Shown here: positions 24,144 to 33,164 of the stretch, in pieces
How the letters are laid out: each line of letters starts with the position of its first letter
How positions within the stretch are numbered: position 1 is the stretch's first letter
Source: Solirubrobacter deserti
GTDB lineage: Bacteria; Actinomycetota; Thermoleophilia; Solirubrobacterales; Solirubrobacteraceae
Length of the DNA stretch: 64,000 bases
Assembly (NCBI RefSeq): GCF_003344625.1
Contig: NZ_QPKJ02000002.1
Span: 868,001 to 932,000 of the forward strand
Direction of reading: 5' to 3'
Notes under the pieces: model-generated
Told to the model about the DNA's origin: nothing
Seen by the model: the letters and a program-made list of their open reading frames with translations, nothing else
Database searches by the model: none
Program-made: the position numbers and the translations under genes

Positions 24144-24905
24144 ATGAGCGTCGGTGTGGCGGCCGCGGCGGCCGCGGTCTTCGGAGCGATCATCGGCTCC
24201 TTCCTGAACGTGGTGGCCTATCGGCTGCCGCGCAAGGAGTCCGTGCTGCACCCGCCGTCGCGCTGCCCCGAGTGCGGGACGCCGATCAAGCCCTACGACA
24301 ACGTGCCCGTGCTGGGCTGGCTGTGGCTGCGCGGCAAGTGCCGGGCGTGCGGGGCGAGGATCTCGCCGCGCTACCCGATCATCGAGGCGCTCACGGGCGT
24401 GCTGTGCGCCTTGTGCGTGCTCGTCTACGGCGCCGACAATGACGTGTGGGCGCCGCTGCTGTTCGTCCTGTTACTCGTCCCGATCACGCTGATCGACCTC
24501 GAGCACCACATCATCCCGAACGTCCTGACACTGATCGGGGCGGTCGGAGCGGTGGCGCTGCTGATCGCGTTCAACTCGGATTCGCTCGTCGAGCATCTGA
24601 TCGCGGCCGTGGCCGCCGGCGGGTTCTTCCTGCTGGCCGCGATTGTCTACCCGGCCGGCATGGGCATGGGCGACGTCAAGCTGGCGGCGGTGATGGGCCT
24701 GTTGCTGGGCCGGGCGGTCGTCCCCGCGATCTTCGCCGCGCTGATCGCCGGCACGCTGATCGGCGGCGCGATCATCGCGCGCTACGGGATGGCCGAGGGC
24801 CGCAAGAAGGGCATCCCGTTCGGCCCGTGGCTCGCGTTCGGCAGCCTCGTCGGCCTGTTCGCCGGCGACGAGCTCGTCGACTGGTACCTGGATACGTTCA
24901 CCTAG
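24144..24905 (+). CDS. pilD: Prepilin peptidase PilD (leader peptidase / N-methyltransferase)
   Basis: A 253-residue polytopic membrane enzyme that cleaves prepilin leaders and methylates the new N-terminus. The N-terminal domain has GSFLNVVAYRLP and the zinc motif CPECG...CRACG. The aspartic protease residues lie in ITLIDLEHHIIPN and in GMGMGDVKL. Several hydrophobic helices follow. It would process the five prepilins encoded just upstream. It lies in the pilM-pilN interval, which is slightly unusual since pilD more often sits with pilB and pilC; those are not in this window. Confidence 0.92.
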   Translation: MSVGVAAAAAAVFGAIIGSFLNVVAYRLPRKESVLHPPSRCPECGTPIKPYDNVPVLGWLWLRGKCRACGARISPRYPIIEALTGVLCALCVLVYGADNDVWAPLLFVLLLVPITLIDLEHHIIPNVLTLIGAVGAVALLIAFNSDSLVEHLIAAVAAGGFFLLAAIVYPAGMGMGDVKLAAVMGLLLGRAVVPAIFAALIAGTLIGGAIIARYGMAEGRKKGIPFGPWLAFGSLVGLFAGDELVDWYLDTFT

Positions 24906-24959
24906 GGTGGCGGCCCTACCTGGTTCAAGACGCGATCTCGCGCTGCCGATACCAGGGAC

Positions 24960-25793
24960 GTGAAAGCCGTCAACCTCCTTCCTCCCGACACGCGCGGCGC
25001 GTCCAAGTCGTCCGCCGAGCTTGCCGTTGGCCCGGAGGCCAAGGGCGGCACGGGTGCATTCGTCGTCGTCGGCGTGCTCGCCGCCTGCGTGGCAGGCGTG
25101 GCGGGCCTCGTCCTGACCGACAACACCATCAAGCAGCGCCAGGCCGACCTCGATCACGCCGCTCAGCAGCAGCAGGCGCTCCAGGCGCAGGTCGCCCAGC
25201 TCAAGCCGTACGCGGACTTCGACGCCGCCGCCAAGGCCCGCGTCCAGACCGTTCGCGACCTCGCCGGCTCGCGCTTCGACTGGGAGCAGGCGCTGCGCGA
25301 CCTTTCGCGCGCCATCCCGCAGGACGTGACGCTCAGGCAGCTCAGCGGTGACATCTCGACCGACGCCGGCGGCCAGGGCGGCACGCTCCGCGGCGCGATC
25401 TCCGCGCCCGCCATCACGCTCACCGGCTGCGCCCCGGGCCAGACGCAGGTCGCTCGCCTGATGGCGCGCCTGCGCGACATCGACGGCGTCACGCGCGTCT
25501 CGCTGTCGAGCTCCACGGCCGAGAAGGTCGAGGCCTCGTCCGACGGCACCGAGCGCTCCCGGCGCGTGTCGATGCCGTGCGGCTCGGGCAAGCGCCCGGC
25601 GTTCGAGCTGGTCATGTTCTTCGAGGGCGACGCCGCCAAGGTCGGCGTGACGCCGGTCACCGCGACCGGCTCGGTCAGCGAGACCCCCACGCCCGCGCCC
25701 AGCGCCACCGCCACGGCCACGGCCACGCCCGGGACCAGCAGCACCGACGGCACCACCACGACCACCACCACGACCGACGGGGCGACGAAGTGA
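24960..25793 (+). CDS. pilN: Type IV pilus inner-membrane protein PilN
   Basis: A 277-residue bitopic protein of the PilMNOP alignment complex. The N-terminus MKAVNLLPPD is the conserved PilN tail that docks into PilM. One membrane helix (GAFVVVGVLAACVAGVAGLV) follows, then a coiled coil (residues about 65-95) and a ferredoxin-like periplasmic domain with SRAIPQDVTLRQLSG. The C-terminal 45 residues are a Thr/Ala/Pro-rich tail with an eight-Thr run (nt about 25750-25785), unusual for PilN. GTG 24960 is the start. The stop overlaps pilO (GTGA). Confidence 0.87.
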   Translation: MKAVNLLPPDTRGASKSSAELAVGPEAKGGTGAFVVVGVLAACVAGVAGLVLTDNTIKQRQADLDHAAQQQQALQAQVAQLKPYADFDAAAKARVQTVRDLAGSRFDWEQALRDLSRAIPQDVTLRQLSGDISTDAGGQGGTLRGAISAPAITLTGCAPGQTQVARLMARLRDIDGVTRVSLSSSTAEKVEASSDGTERSRRVSMPCGSGKRPAFELVMFFEGDAAKVGVTPVTATGSVSETPTPAPSATATATATPGTSSTDGTTTTTTTTDGATK

Positions 25794-26515
25794 GCCGTAC
25801 CTACAAGATGCTGCTCGTGGCCGTCGTGGCGCTGCTCGCCGTGGGCGGCTACTGGAAGATGGCCCTGGCGCCCAAGCGCGCGCAGGTCGCCGACCTCGAC
25901 GAGCAGATCGCGGTGGCCCAGGCGCAGCTGGCGCAGTCCCAGGCGCTGGTGAGCACCTACCGCGGCGCCCAGAAGGCCTACAAGGTCAACTACGAGACGG
26001 TCGTCCGCCTCGGCAAGGCCGTCCCGACCGACGACGACACGCGCTCGCTGCTGGTCCAGCTCGACACGTCCGCCAAGCGCGCCGGCGTCGACTTCGACAC
26101 TGTGAACGTCAACGGTGGCGGCGGCTCGTCCTCGTCCACCGAGGCCAGCACGACGCCGGGCGCCGTGAACGCCGGCGCGTTCTCCGCCATGCCGTTCGCG
26201 TTCGGCTTCACCGGCACGTTCGCGTCCCTGGGCGACTTCCTCGCCCGCATGGAGCGCTTCGTCACGCTCAAGGGCGACAAGATCGAGGTCAACGGTCGCC
26301 TCGTCCGCATCGAGAACCTCACGCTCGCGCCCGCCGAGAGCGGCTGGCCCGGCCTGCAGGCGCAGGTCGGCGCGAGCGCCTACATCGTCCCGGAGACGAC
26401 CGACGTCAACGGCGGCACGACCGCCGGCACGGGCTCCACCCAGACGTCGACCACGACCACGACCACCACGACGCCGGCCGCCACGGACGGCCAGGGCGGG
26501 ACCGAGATCCGATGA
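25790..26515 (+). CDS. pilO: Type IV pilus inner-membrane protein PilO
   Basis: A 241-residue bitopic protein, partner of PilN. It has a short cytoplasmic start (MSRTYK), one membrane helix (MLLVAVVALLAVGGYW), a coiled coil (VADLDEQIAVAQAQLAQSQA) and a ferredoxin-like domain (FTGTFASLGDFLARMERFV is the conserved PilO segment). Like PilN it ends in a Thr-rich tail with about eight consecutive Thr. Translation is coupled to pilN by a GTGA overlap and to the next gene by ATGA. It works in the cell envelope as part of the pilus machine. Confidence 0.86.
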   Translation: MSRTYKMLLVAVVALLAVGGYWKMALAPKRAQVADLDEQIAVAQAQLAQSQALVSTYRGAQKAYKVNYETVVRLGKAVPTDDDTRSLLVQLDTSAKRAGVDFDTVNVNGGGGSSSSTEASTTPGAVNAGAFSAMPFAFGFTGTFASLGDFLARMERFVTLKGDKIEVNGRLVRIENLTLAPAESGWPGLQAQVGASAYIVPETTDVNGGTTAGTGSTQTSTTTTTTTTPAATDGQGGTEIR

Positions 26516-27306
26516 ACCTGATCACCGATACCTGGCGCGGGCTGGTCCGGCGCAAGCTGTGGCCCGTCGCGCTGCTCCTGGTGGGCGCGCTGGTGGCGGT
26601 GCCGATGTTCCTCGCGAAGGAGCCGGAGGTCACTCCCGCTCCCGCGAACGCCCAGGCGCAGGTCGAGGGCCTGCCCGCGACCTACGTGACCGCCGCCACC
26701 GAGGACAGCGCTCTCGAGGAAGATGCGACGAGCAAGCGCCATCGTGCGCTGGGGGCCGAGAAGGACCCGTTCGAGCCGGCGCCGCTGCCCAAGGCCAAGA
26801 AGAAGAAGACCAAGAAAGCGACGAAGACCTCGACGGCGAAGACCGAGCCGGCGGCGACCGAGACCGACAGCGCCAAGACCGAGCCGTCCACCGGTTCGGG
26901 TGACGCCGGCGGCGGTGCGTCCGAGCCGAGCGCTCCCGTGGCGACGCCCACCCCGACCGCCACGCCGACGCCGGCGCCGGACAACTCGGTGCGCGTGCGC
27001 TTCACGCGCGTCGAGGAGACCACGGCCGACGAGCTGCCCGCCGTCACGGTGGAGGAGCTCTCCGTCCTCCCGGACGAAGAGAACCCGGTGGTCGTCTTCC
27101 AGGGCCTCGAGAAGAAGGGCAAGATCGCGGTCTTCGAGCTCACCGGCAACGCGACGGTCGAGGGCGACGGCGAGTGCGAGCCCTCGCCCACGGACTGCCG
27201 GATCGTGCGGCTGCGCGCCGGCGAGACCGTCTTCATCACGGTCAAGGACACCGGCGAGGAGACCGACGCGCAGTACCAGCTCGACCTCGTGAAGATCAAC
27301 CGCTGA
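26512..27306 (+). CDS. PilP-like envelope protein closing the pilus operon
   Basis: A 264-residue protein with one N-terminal membrane helix (LWPVALLLVGALVAVPMFL). A long linker with a Lys-rich patch (residues about 92-104) and Ala/Thr/Pro repeats follows, then a C-terminal beta domain (about 165-264). It occupies the PilP position after pilM, pilN and pilO. The KDPFEPAP motif is what PilP and similar proteins show just before the structured part. The beta domain (VVVFQGLEKKGKIAVFEL...) is not clearly a PilP domain, so the name is positional. A terminator follows. Confidence 0.65.
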   Translation: MNLITDTWRGLVRRKLWPVALLLVGALVAVPMFLAKEPEVTPAPANAQAQVEGLPATYVTAATEDSALEEDATSKRHRALGAEKDPFEPAPLPKAKKKKTKKATKTSTAKTEPAATETDSAKTEPSTGSGDAGGGASEPSAPVATPTPTATPTPAPDNSVRVRFTRVEETTADELPAVTVEELSVLPDEENPVVVFQGLEKKGKIAVFELTGNATVEGDGECEPSPTDCRIVRLRAGETVFITVKDTGEETDAQYQLDLVKINR

Positions 27307-27367
27307 GCGGGGGGTCCGGGGGGCGGCAGCCCCCTGGGGAAAATCTGCGGCGGGAGCCGAGGATGCG

Positions 27368-27400
27368 GAAGGCGGGCCCTGTGCCCGCCTTCGCCCTTTC
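27368..27400 (+). terminator. Rho-independent terminator after the pilus operon
   Basis: A 10-bp stem GAAGGCGGGC / GCCCGCCTTC with a 5-nt loop is followed by GCCCTTTC. It lies 61 nt after the PilP-like gene and just ahead of the aroC promoter box. Confidence 0.8.
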
Positions 27401-27406
27401 TAGGAT
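27401..27406 (+). promoter_or_regulatory. Putative -10 box of a leaderless aroC promoter (TAGGAT, 7 nt before GTG)
   Basis: TAGGAT follows the pilus-operon terminator directly and lies 7 nt before the aroC GTG at 27414. No Shine-Dalgarno sequence is visible between them, so a leaderless aro operon transcript is likely. Confidence 0.45.
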
Positions 27407-27413
27407 CTCCCGC

Positions 27414-28586
27414 GTGCCATTGCACGTCGTCACCGCCGGCGAATCACACGGGCCGGGCCTCACCACCATCGTGGAGGGCCTGCCCGCGGGCTTGCAGCTC
27501 TCTCAGGAAGCGATCGATCGCGACCTCGCGCGCCGCCAGCTCGGCCACGGCCGAGGTGGGCGGATGAAGATCGAGAAGGACGCCGCGTCCGTCACCTCGG
27601 GCGTCCGTCACGGACGGACGCTGGGCGGGCCGATCGCGCTTCAGGTCGCCAACCGCGACTACAAGAACTGGGAAGAGCGGATGAACCCGTGGCCGGTGGA
27701 GAACGCCGTGCCCGAGGTGCACCTGCCGCGCCCGGGGCACGCGGACCTCGCGGGCGTGCAGAAGTTCGGTTTCACGGACGTCCGCAACGTGCTCGAGCGG
27801 GCCTCCGCGCGCGAGACGGCCGCACGCGTGGCCGGCGGGGCGCTGGCCAAGGAGTTCTTGCGGGCGCTGGGCGTGTCCGTGGTTTCGCACGTCACCCAGA
27901 TCGGGTCGGTGCGCGCGCCGGAGCGCTCGGACGAGCCGGTGCTGGCGGACTTCGACGCCGTCGACGAGTCGCCCGTCCGCTGCCTGGACGCCGAGGCGAC
28001 GAAGGCGATGGTCAACGAGATCAACGTCCTGCGCAAGCAGAACGAGTCGATCGGCGGGATCTTCGAGCTGCGCGCGTACGGGCTCGTGCCCGGGCTGGGC
28101 TCGCACGTGTCCTGGACGCAGCGGATGGACGGGCTGATCGCGGGCGCGCTGCTGTCGATTCAGGCGGCGAAGGGCGTCGGGCTCGGCGACGGGTTCGACC
28201 TCGCGGGGCGCCCCGGCTCGGAGGCCCACGACGAGATCTTCTACTCCTCCGAGCGCGGCTACTACCGCGAGACCAACCGGTCCGGCGGGCTCGAGGGCGG
28301 CATGACGACGGGCGAGCCGCTGGTGGCGCGCGTCGCGATGAAGCCGATCCCGACGCTGACCAAGCCACTGCGCTCGGTCGACATCGCGACCAAGGAGCCC
28401 TCGCAGGCGCTGCGCGAGCGCACCGACTCCTGCGTCGTCCCGGCCGCGGGCGTCGTGGGGGAGGCGATGCTCGCGATCGTGCTCGCGGGCGCGTACCGGG
28501 ACAAGTTCGGCGGCGACCACATCGACGACGTGAAGGCCGCCGTGAGCGCATACTGCTCGCGAATCGGATGGAAGCCTCGGCCCTAG
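27414..28586 (+). CDS. aroC: Chorismate synthase
   Basis: A 390-residue enzyme that converts 5-enolpyruvylshikimate-3-phosphate to chorismate with reduced FMN, the last step of the shikimate pathway. The N-terminal signature VVTAGESHGPGLTTIVEG, the GRGGRMKIE segment, RASARETAARVAGG and the late CVVPAAGVVGEAMLAIVLA are all present. The length is typical of the actinobacterial form. GTG 27414 is chosen because the protein then starts right at the conserved first strand (VPLHVVTAG). It heads the aroC-aroKB-aroQ-pepQ operon and overlaps aroKB by 19 nt. Confidence 0.95.
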   Translation: MPLHVVTAGESHGPGLTTIVEGLPAGLQLSQEAIDRDLARRQLGHGRGGRMKIEKDAASVTSGVRHGRTLGGPIALQVANRDYKNWEERMNPWPVENAVPEVHLPRPGHADLAGVQKFGFTDVRNVLERASARETAARVAGGALAKEFLRALGVSVVSHVTQIGSVRAPERSDEPVLADFDAVDESPVRCLDAEATKAMVNEINVLRKQNESIGGIFELRAYGLVPGLGSHVSWTQRMDGLIAGALLSIQAAKGVGLGDGFDLAGRPGSEAHDEIFYSSERGYYRETNRSGGLEGGMTTGEPLVARVAMKPIPTLTKPLRSVDIATKEPSQALRERTDSCVVPAAGVVGEAMLAIVLAGAYRDKFGGDHIDDVKAAVSAYCSRIGWKPRP

Positions 28587-30079
28587 TCTTCATCGGCTTC
28601 ATGGGCGCCGGCAAGACGACCGGCGCCCGTGCGGCGGCCGCGGCGCTCGGCGTGCGCGCGGTCGACACCGACCGCGAGCTCGAGCAGCGGCTCGGCACCT
28701 CGATCGAGGAGTACTTCGCCTCGCACGGCGAGCGCGCGTTCCGCGAGGTCGAGGAAGACGTCGTCGCCGAGGTGCTGGAGACGGTGCCGGCGCCGGTGAT
28801 CTCGCTCGGCGGCGGGTCGATCACCTCGGCCCGGGTGCGCGACCTGCTGACCCGGCACACGGTCGTGATGCTCGACGTCGACGAGCCGACGGCGTGGCGC
28901 CGCGCGGGCGGCAAGAAGCGCCCGCTGGCGCGCGACCGCGAGCGCTTCGCGGCACTGCACGCCGAGCGCGCGCCCCAGTACGAGGCGCTGGCCGACGCGG
29001 TGCTGCTGGACGGCAGCGCGGAGACGATCCGGCGCGCGGCGGGGGCGCTGCGGCGGATCCCGGGCGGCGTGAAGGTCATCTGGGCCGTCGCGGGCGAGCA
29101 CACCTACCCCGTGTACGTCGGCGACGTCCTGGACGGCGCGTTCTGGCCGCTGCGGGGTCGCCGCTTCCTGCTCTCGGACGAGTCGGTCGCGCCGCTGTAC
29201 GGCGACCGCGTGCCCGACGCGCTCGGCCCGTTCGTCATGCCCGCGGGCGAGGAGGCCAAGACGCTCGCCAACGCCGAGGTGCTGCTGCGCGCCGTGGCTG
29301 CGGCCGGGATGGACCATGACGACCACGTCGCCGCTTTGGGTGGCGGGGTCGTGGGCGACGTGGCCGGGTTCTGCGCGGCGGTCTACCAGCGCGGCGTCGG
29401 CGTGGTGCAGGTGCCGACGACGCTGGTGGCGCAGGTCGATTCGGCCTACGGCGGAAAGACCGGCGTGGACCTGCCCGAGGGCAAGAACTACGTGGGCGCG
29501 TATCACCAGCCGCGGGCGGTGCTCGCGGACCCGCGGACGCTGTCGACCTTGCCGCGCGAGGAGCTCGCCGCGGGCTGGGCCGAGGTGATCAAGACGGCGC
29601 TGATCGCCGGCGGGCCGCTGTGGGCGCGTGTGCGCCGCGGGGCGCAGGACGTGGACCGCGACCTGGTGCTGGCGTGCGCGCGCACCAAGCTGGCCGTGGT
29701 CGCGCGCGACGAGCGCGACGCCGGGCGCCGGCAGGTGCTCAACCTCGGCCACACCGTCGGCCACGCGATCGAGACTGCCACGGGCTACGCGCGCTACCGG
29801 CACGGCGAGGCGGTCGGGCTGGGGCTGCTCGCGGCGCTCAGGCTGTCCGGCCAGGACGGCCTGCGGGCCGAGGTCGCCGAGCTGCTGGAGACGCACGGGC
29901 TGCCGACGCGCGTGGACGCCGGCATCGACGAGGACGCGATCATCGCCGCCGCCCAGCGCGACAAGAAGCGCCGCGGCGGGCGCGTGGGCTTCGTCGTGGT
30001 GGAGGCGCCCGGTGACGTGCGGACGGGCGTGCCGATGGACGAGGGCGACGTCCGCGCCGCCGTCCGGGAGCTGCGATGA
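28568..30079 (+). CDS. aroKB: Bifunctional shikimate kinase / 3-dehydroquinate synthase
   Basis: A 503-residue fusion of two shikimate-pathway enzymes. Residues 1-170 are shikimate kinase: Walker A GFMGAGKTT (9-17), the DTDRELEQRLGTSIEEYF shikimate-binding segment, SLGGGS and the lid with KKRPLARDRERF. Residues about 171-503 are 3-dehydroquinate synthase: GGGVVGDVAGFCAAVYQRG, PTTLVAQVDSAYGGKTGVD, and the zinc-site NLGHTVGHAIE with downstream HGEAVGLG. The two steps are not consecutive (step 2 and step 5), so the fusion reflects co-expression rather than channelling. ATG 28568 lies inside the aroC end; the stop overlaps aroQ. Confidence 0.95.
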   Translation: MEASALVFIGFMGAGKTTGARAAAAALGVRAVDTDRELEQRLGTSIEEYFASHGERAFREVEEDVVAEVLETVPAPVISLGGGSITSARVRDLLTRHTVVMLDVDEPTAWRRAGGKKRPLARDRERFAALHAERAPQYEALADAVLLDGSAETIRRAAGALRRIPGGVKVIWAVAGEHTYPVYVGDVLDGAFWPLRGRRFLLSDESVAPLYGDRVPDALGPFVMPAGEEAKTLANAEVLLRAVAAAGMDHDDHVAALGGGVVGDVAGFCAAVYQRGVGVVQVPTTLVAQVDSAYGGKTGVDLPEGKNYVGAYHQPRAVLADPRTLSTLPREELAAGWAEVIKTALIAGGPLWARVRRGAQDVDRDLVLACARTKLAVVARDERDAGRRQVLNLGHTVGHAIETATGYARYRHGEAVGLGLLAALRLSGQDGLRAEVAELLETHGLPTRVDAGIDEDAIIAAAQRDKKRRGGRVGFVVVEAPGDVRTGVPMDEGDVRAAVRELR

Positions 30080-30510
30080 AGCACCGCGTCGCCGTCCTGC
30101 ACGGGATCAACCTCGACGCGCTGGACCGGCGCCCGGCGCAGCACTATGGCGGGCTCACCTACACGCAGCTCGAGCAGCGGATCACCGCCTTCGGGCGCGA
30201 GCTCGGCTTGACCGTGGCGTGCTTTCAGTCCAACCACGAGGGCGAGTTCGTCGAGGAGCTGCACAAGACGCCCGACTACGCGGACGGGATCGTCATCAAC
30301 CCGGGCGCGTGGACGCACTACGCGTGGTCGCTGCGCGACGCGGTGGAGATCGCCGGGCTGCCGACGATCGAGGTGCACCTGAGCGACGTGGACGCCCGCG
30401 AGGCATTCCGGCAGGTGTCGGTGCTGGAGGGCGTGCGCGCCGGCAAGGTCTCCGGTCGCGGGCCGGACGGCTACCGCGACGCGCTGGCGCTGCTCAAGGA
30501 GGCGTGGTGA
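30076..30510 (+). CDS. aroQ: Type II 3-dehydroquinate dehydratase
   Basis: A 144-residue dehydratase (third shikimate step), dodecameric in the family. Catalytic residues can be placed: Arg19 and Tyr24 in DRRPAQHYGG, the QSNHEGE motif (51-57), Asn76 and His81 in NPGAWTHYAWS, and HLSDVDAREAFR. The first motif is HGINLDAL rather than the usual NGPNLNLLG, a mild divergence. It overlaps aroKB (ATGA) and pepQ (GTGA). The organism therefore has three shikimate enzymes plus chorismate synthase in one transcript. Confidence 0.93.
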   Translation: MKHRVAVLHGINLDALDRRPAQHYGGLTYTQLEQRITAFGRELGLTVACFQSNHEGEFVEELHKTPDYADGIVINPGAWTHYAWSLRDAVEIAGLPTIEVHLSDVDAREAFRQVSVLEGVRAGKVSGRGPDGYRDALALLKEAW

Positions 30511-31553
30511 GCCGCGCGGACCGGGTGGCCGGGAAGGTGGACCAGGTCGACGCGCTGCTGGTGACCGAGCCGGCGAACCTGCGCTACGTCACCGGTTTCA
30601 CGGGCTCGAACGGGTTCGCGGTGGTCGGGCGCGACGTGCGTCGCTTCGTCACCGACTTCCGTTACGTCGAGCAGGCCAAGCTCGAGGTGCCCGACTTCGA
30701 CCGCGAGCAGGGGCCGCAGGAGCTGTTCGCCGCGTTGAAGGGGTTCTCGGGGCGGCTCGGGTTCGACGACGCGCACCTGTCGGTCAAGCAGCACCGGCGG
30801 CTGGGGGAGCTGCTGCCGGACGTCGAGCTGGTGCCGCTGGCGAGCGTGGTCGAAGGCGTGCGGGCGGTCAAGGAGCCGGGGGAGATCCTGCGCATCTCCG
30901 CGGCCGCCGCGCTCGTGGACGAGATCTACGGCTGGCTGCTCGAGGTCGGGCTCGTCGGCCGCACGGAGCGTGACGTCGCCGTCGCGCTCGAGCACGAGAT
31001 GCGCGTGCGCGGCGCGTCGGGGCCGTCGTTCCCGTCCATCGTCGCGTCCGCCGAGCACGGCGCGCTGCCGCACGCGCAGCCGCGCGAGGTCGAGATCGCG
31101 CGCGACACGCTCGTCACGATCGACATCGGCGCGGTGCTCGACGGCTACTGCTCGGACTGCACGCGCACGTGGGCGACGGGCGACGTGTCGGACGAGCTGG
31201 CCGAGATCCACGCGCTGGTGCTGCGCGCGCAGGTGACGGCACTGGATGAGGTCCGGCCCGGCCCGCTCGGGCGCGAGCTCGACGCCGTCGCACGCGACAT
31301 CATCACCGCCGCCGGCCACGGCGACCACTTCGGGCACGGGCTGGGGCATGGCGTCGGCCTCGTCACCCACGAGGCGCCGCGCCTGGCGCGCACCGCGGAG
31401 GTGGCGCTGGAGCCGGGGCACGTCGTCACCGTCGAGCCGGGCGTCTACGTGCCAGGCGTGGGCGGTGTGCGGATCGAGGATCTCGTGGTCGTCACCGAGA
31501 GCGGACGGGACGTGCTCTCGCACGCGTCGAAGGAACTCCTGACCGCCGACTAG
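30507..31553 (+). CDS. pepQ: M24 family aminopeptidase (Xaa-Pro peptidase)
   Basis: A 348-residue creatinase/prolidase-fold metallopeptidase that releases N-terminal residues before proline or splits Xaa-Pro dipeptides. The N-terminal domain has TEPANLRYVTGFTGSNG. The dinuclear metal ligands are visible: Asp in TIDIGAV, Asp in CSDCTRTWATG, His in GHGLGHGVGL, Glu in VTVEPGVYV and Glu in VRIEDLVVV. GTG 30507 overlaps the aroQ stop. The aroQ-pepQ order is widely conserved, and efp usually follows directly; here about 5.8 kb of other genes intervene. Confidence 0.9.
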   Translation: MSRADRVAGKVDQVDALLVTEPANLRYVTGFTGSNGFAVVGRDVRRFVTDFRYVEQAKLEVPDFDREQGPQELFAALKGFSGRLGFDDAHLSVKQHRRLGELLPDVELVPLASVVEGVRAVKEPGEILRISAAAALVDEIYGWLLEVGLVGRTERDVAVALEHEMRVRGASGPSFPSIVASAEHGALPHAQPREVEIARDTLVTIDIGAVLDGYCSDCTRTWATGDVSDELAEIHALVLRAQVTALDEVRPGPLGRELDAVARDIITAAGHGDHFGHGLGHGVGLVTHEAPRLARTAEVALEPGHVVTVEPGVYVPGVGGVRIEDLVVVTESGRDVLSHASKELLTAD

Positions 31554-31613
31554 GGTCATCACCCCACCGACCACGGCTCAAGGCGGTCGGCGGATCGGTC
31601 GATACCGGGAGCG

Positions 31614-33164
31614 ATGGTATTTCGACCCCGCACCCGCCAGCTGCGCCGCGCCGTGGCCGTGGCCGCGCTCGGCGCGCTCGTCGTGCCCGCCACGGCGGGC
31701 GCGGCGACGAAAAAGACGCCGGTGATCACCAAGGTGACGCCGAAGACGGCCTACGTCGGCGCGAAGCTGACGATCACGGGCAAGCACTTCAAGCGCGGCA
31801 AGGCCAAGAACAGCGTGCTGTTCCGCCGCGACGGCGGCAAGGCCCTGTTCGTCAAGGCCGACGTCAGCACGACCAAGAAGCTCACGGTCGTCCTGCCGAA
31901 GTCGCTCGAGAAGTACATGCTGACCCAGGGCGGCCAGCCGACCGTGACGCGGTTCCGCGTGCGCGTGCTCGCCGGCAAGCTCGGCAAGGCCTTCACCTCG
32001 GTCAAGGAGTCCCCGCTGATCGCGCCGGAGCGGATCGCCGACGCCGGTGGCGGCGCGGGCGGCGTCTCGGACGGCGCGGGCATCCCGCCGGCTCCGGACG
32101 GCGACTGCGACGGCGACCGCACCCTCAACAGCGCCGACGCCGACGACGACAACGACCTGCTGCCGGACCCGCTCGAGCTCTCCCTCAAGCTCGACCCGTG
32201 CGTCGGCGACACCGACGGCGACGGCGTCGAGGATGGCTTCGAGTACCAGTCCGCGATCGACCTCAACAACGACGACTACCAGGCGCCGAACACGGCCATC
32301 CCGTTCCCGGCGAAGACCCCGTACCCGAACCCGCTGTTCAAGGACGCGGACGTCGACTACGACGGCGACAGCCTCACGCTCGACGACGAGTACAAGCTCT
32401 GGAAGTACACGTACGAGGTCAACTTCACCGCGTCGCGCACGCTGACGCCGCTGTCGTACACGGACGGGGCGCAGTACTCGCTGTCGCAGCTCACGGGTGG
32501 CAACGGCCGCCGCCAGCCGACGCAGCTGGTGGCCACGTACGCCCCGCCGCAGACGTTCCGCACCTGGCTGGCGACCTACGGCTTCGAGTCCGTCACGCTG
32601 CGGTCGGTCCCGGGCATCTTCTCGGACCCGATGACCGAGGGCGTCCTGGAGACGCACAACATCACCAACATGGACCGCGTCGGAGGCACCACGCCCGACT
32701 ACTGGAACGTCGAGAGCGACCTCTACGTCTCCGACAACGAGCGTGACGAGGACGCCGACGGCCTGACCAACTACCACGAGGTCTCCGGTCCGATGACCCG
32801 GGACTGGTGGGAGGCCTGCTACTCCAACGAGAACGCGTACCCGATCAAGTACGCGGGCACGAAGGCCTACGACAACGACAGCGACGGCGACGGCATCGTC
32901 GACGGCGCCGACGACCAGGACTTCGACGACGTGCCGAACATCATGGAGCTCAGCCGCAGCCTGGCCGGCAACTACCCGATCCAGGCGGCCAACTGCGACA
33001 CGGGCTCCGCGATCCACGACTCGTCGGTCCCGAACAAGGCGCTCGTGAACCCGTTCAACCCGTGCCTGCCGGATCGCTTCTCGCGGACGTGCCCGATCCA
33101 CCCGACCATCGGGCAGAAGTACCCGCCGTTCGACACCGAGTGGGAGCCGCTCGTCCTCAACTAG
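31614..33164 (+). CDS. Secreted protein with IPT/TIG-like and thrombospondin type 3-like calcium repeats
   Basis: A 516-residue exported protein. A signal peptide (residues about 10-30) leads into an IPT/TIG-like beta sandwich (VITKVTPKTAYVGAKLTITG). From about residue 160 there are Asp-rich EF-hand-like loops: DGDCDGDRTLNSADADDDND, DTDGDGVEDGFE, DADVDYDGDSLTLDDE, DEDADGLTNYHE and DNDSDGDGIVDGADD. These are typical thrombospondin type 3 calcium-binding repeats. Six or more late cysteines suggest disulfides. It is probably surface-bound or released; no anchor is visible. A hairpin terminator follows immediately. Confidence 0.8.
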   Translation: MVFRPRTRQLRRAVAVAALGALVVPATAGAATKKTPVITKVTPKTAYVGAKLTITGKHFKRGKAKNSVLFRRDGGKALFVKADVSTTKKLTVVLPKSLEKYMLTQGGQPTVTRFRVRVLAGKLGKAFTSVKESPLIAPERIADAGGGAGGVSDGAGIPPAPDGDCDGDRTLNSADADDDNDLLPDPLELSLKLDPCVGDTDGDGVEDGFEYQSAIDLNNDDYQAPNTAIPFPAKTPYPNPLFKDADVDYDGDSLTLDDEYKLWKYTYEVNFTASRTLTPLSYTDGAQYSLSQLTGGNGRRQPTQLVATYAPPQTFRTWLATYGFESVTLRSVPGIFSDPMTEGVLETHNITNMDRVGGTTPDYWNVESDLYVSDNERDEDADGLTNYHEVSGPMTRDWWEACYSNENAYPIKYAGTKAYDNDSDGDGIVDGADDQDFDDVPNIMELSRSLAGNYPIQAANCDTGSAIHDSSVPNKALVNPFNPCLPDRFSRTCPIHPTIGQKYPPFDTEWEPLVLN

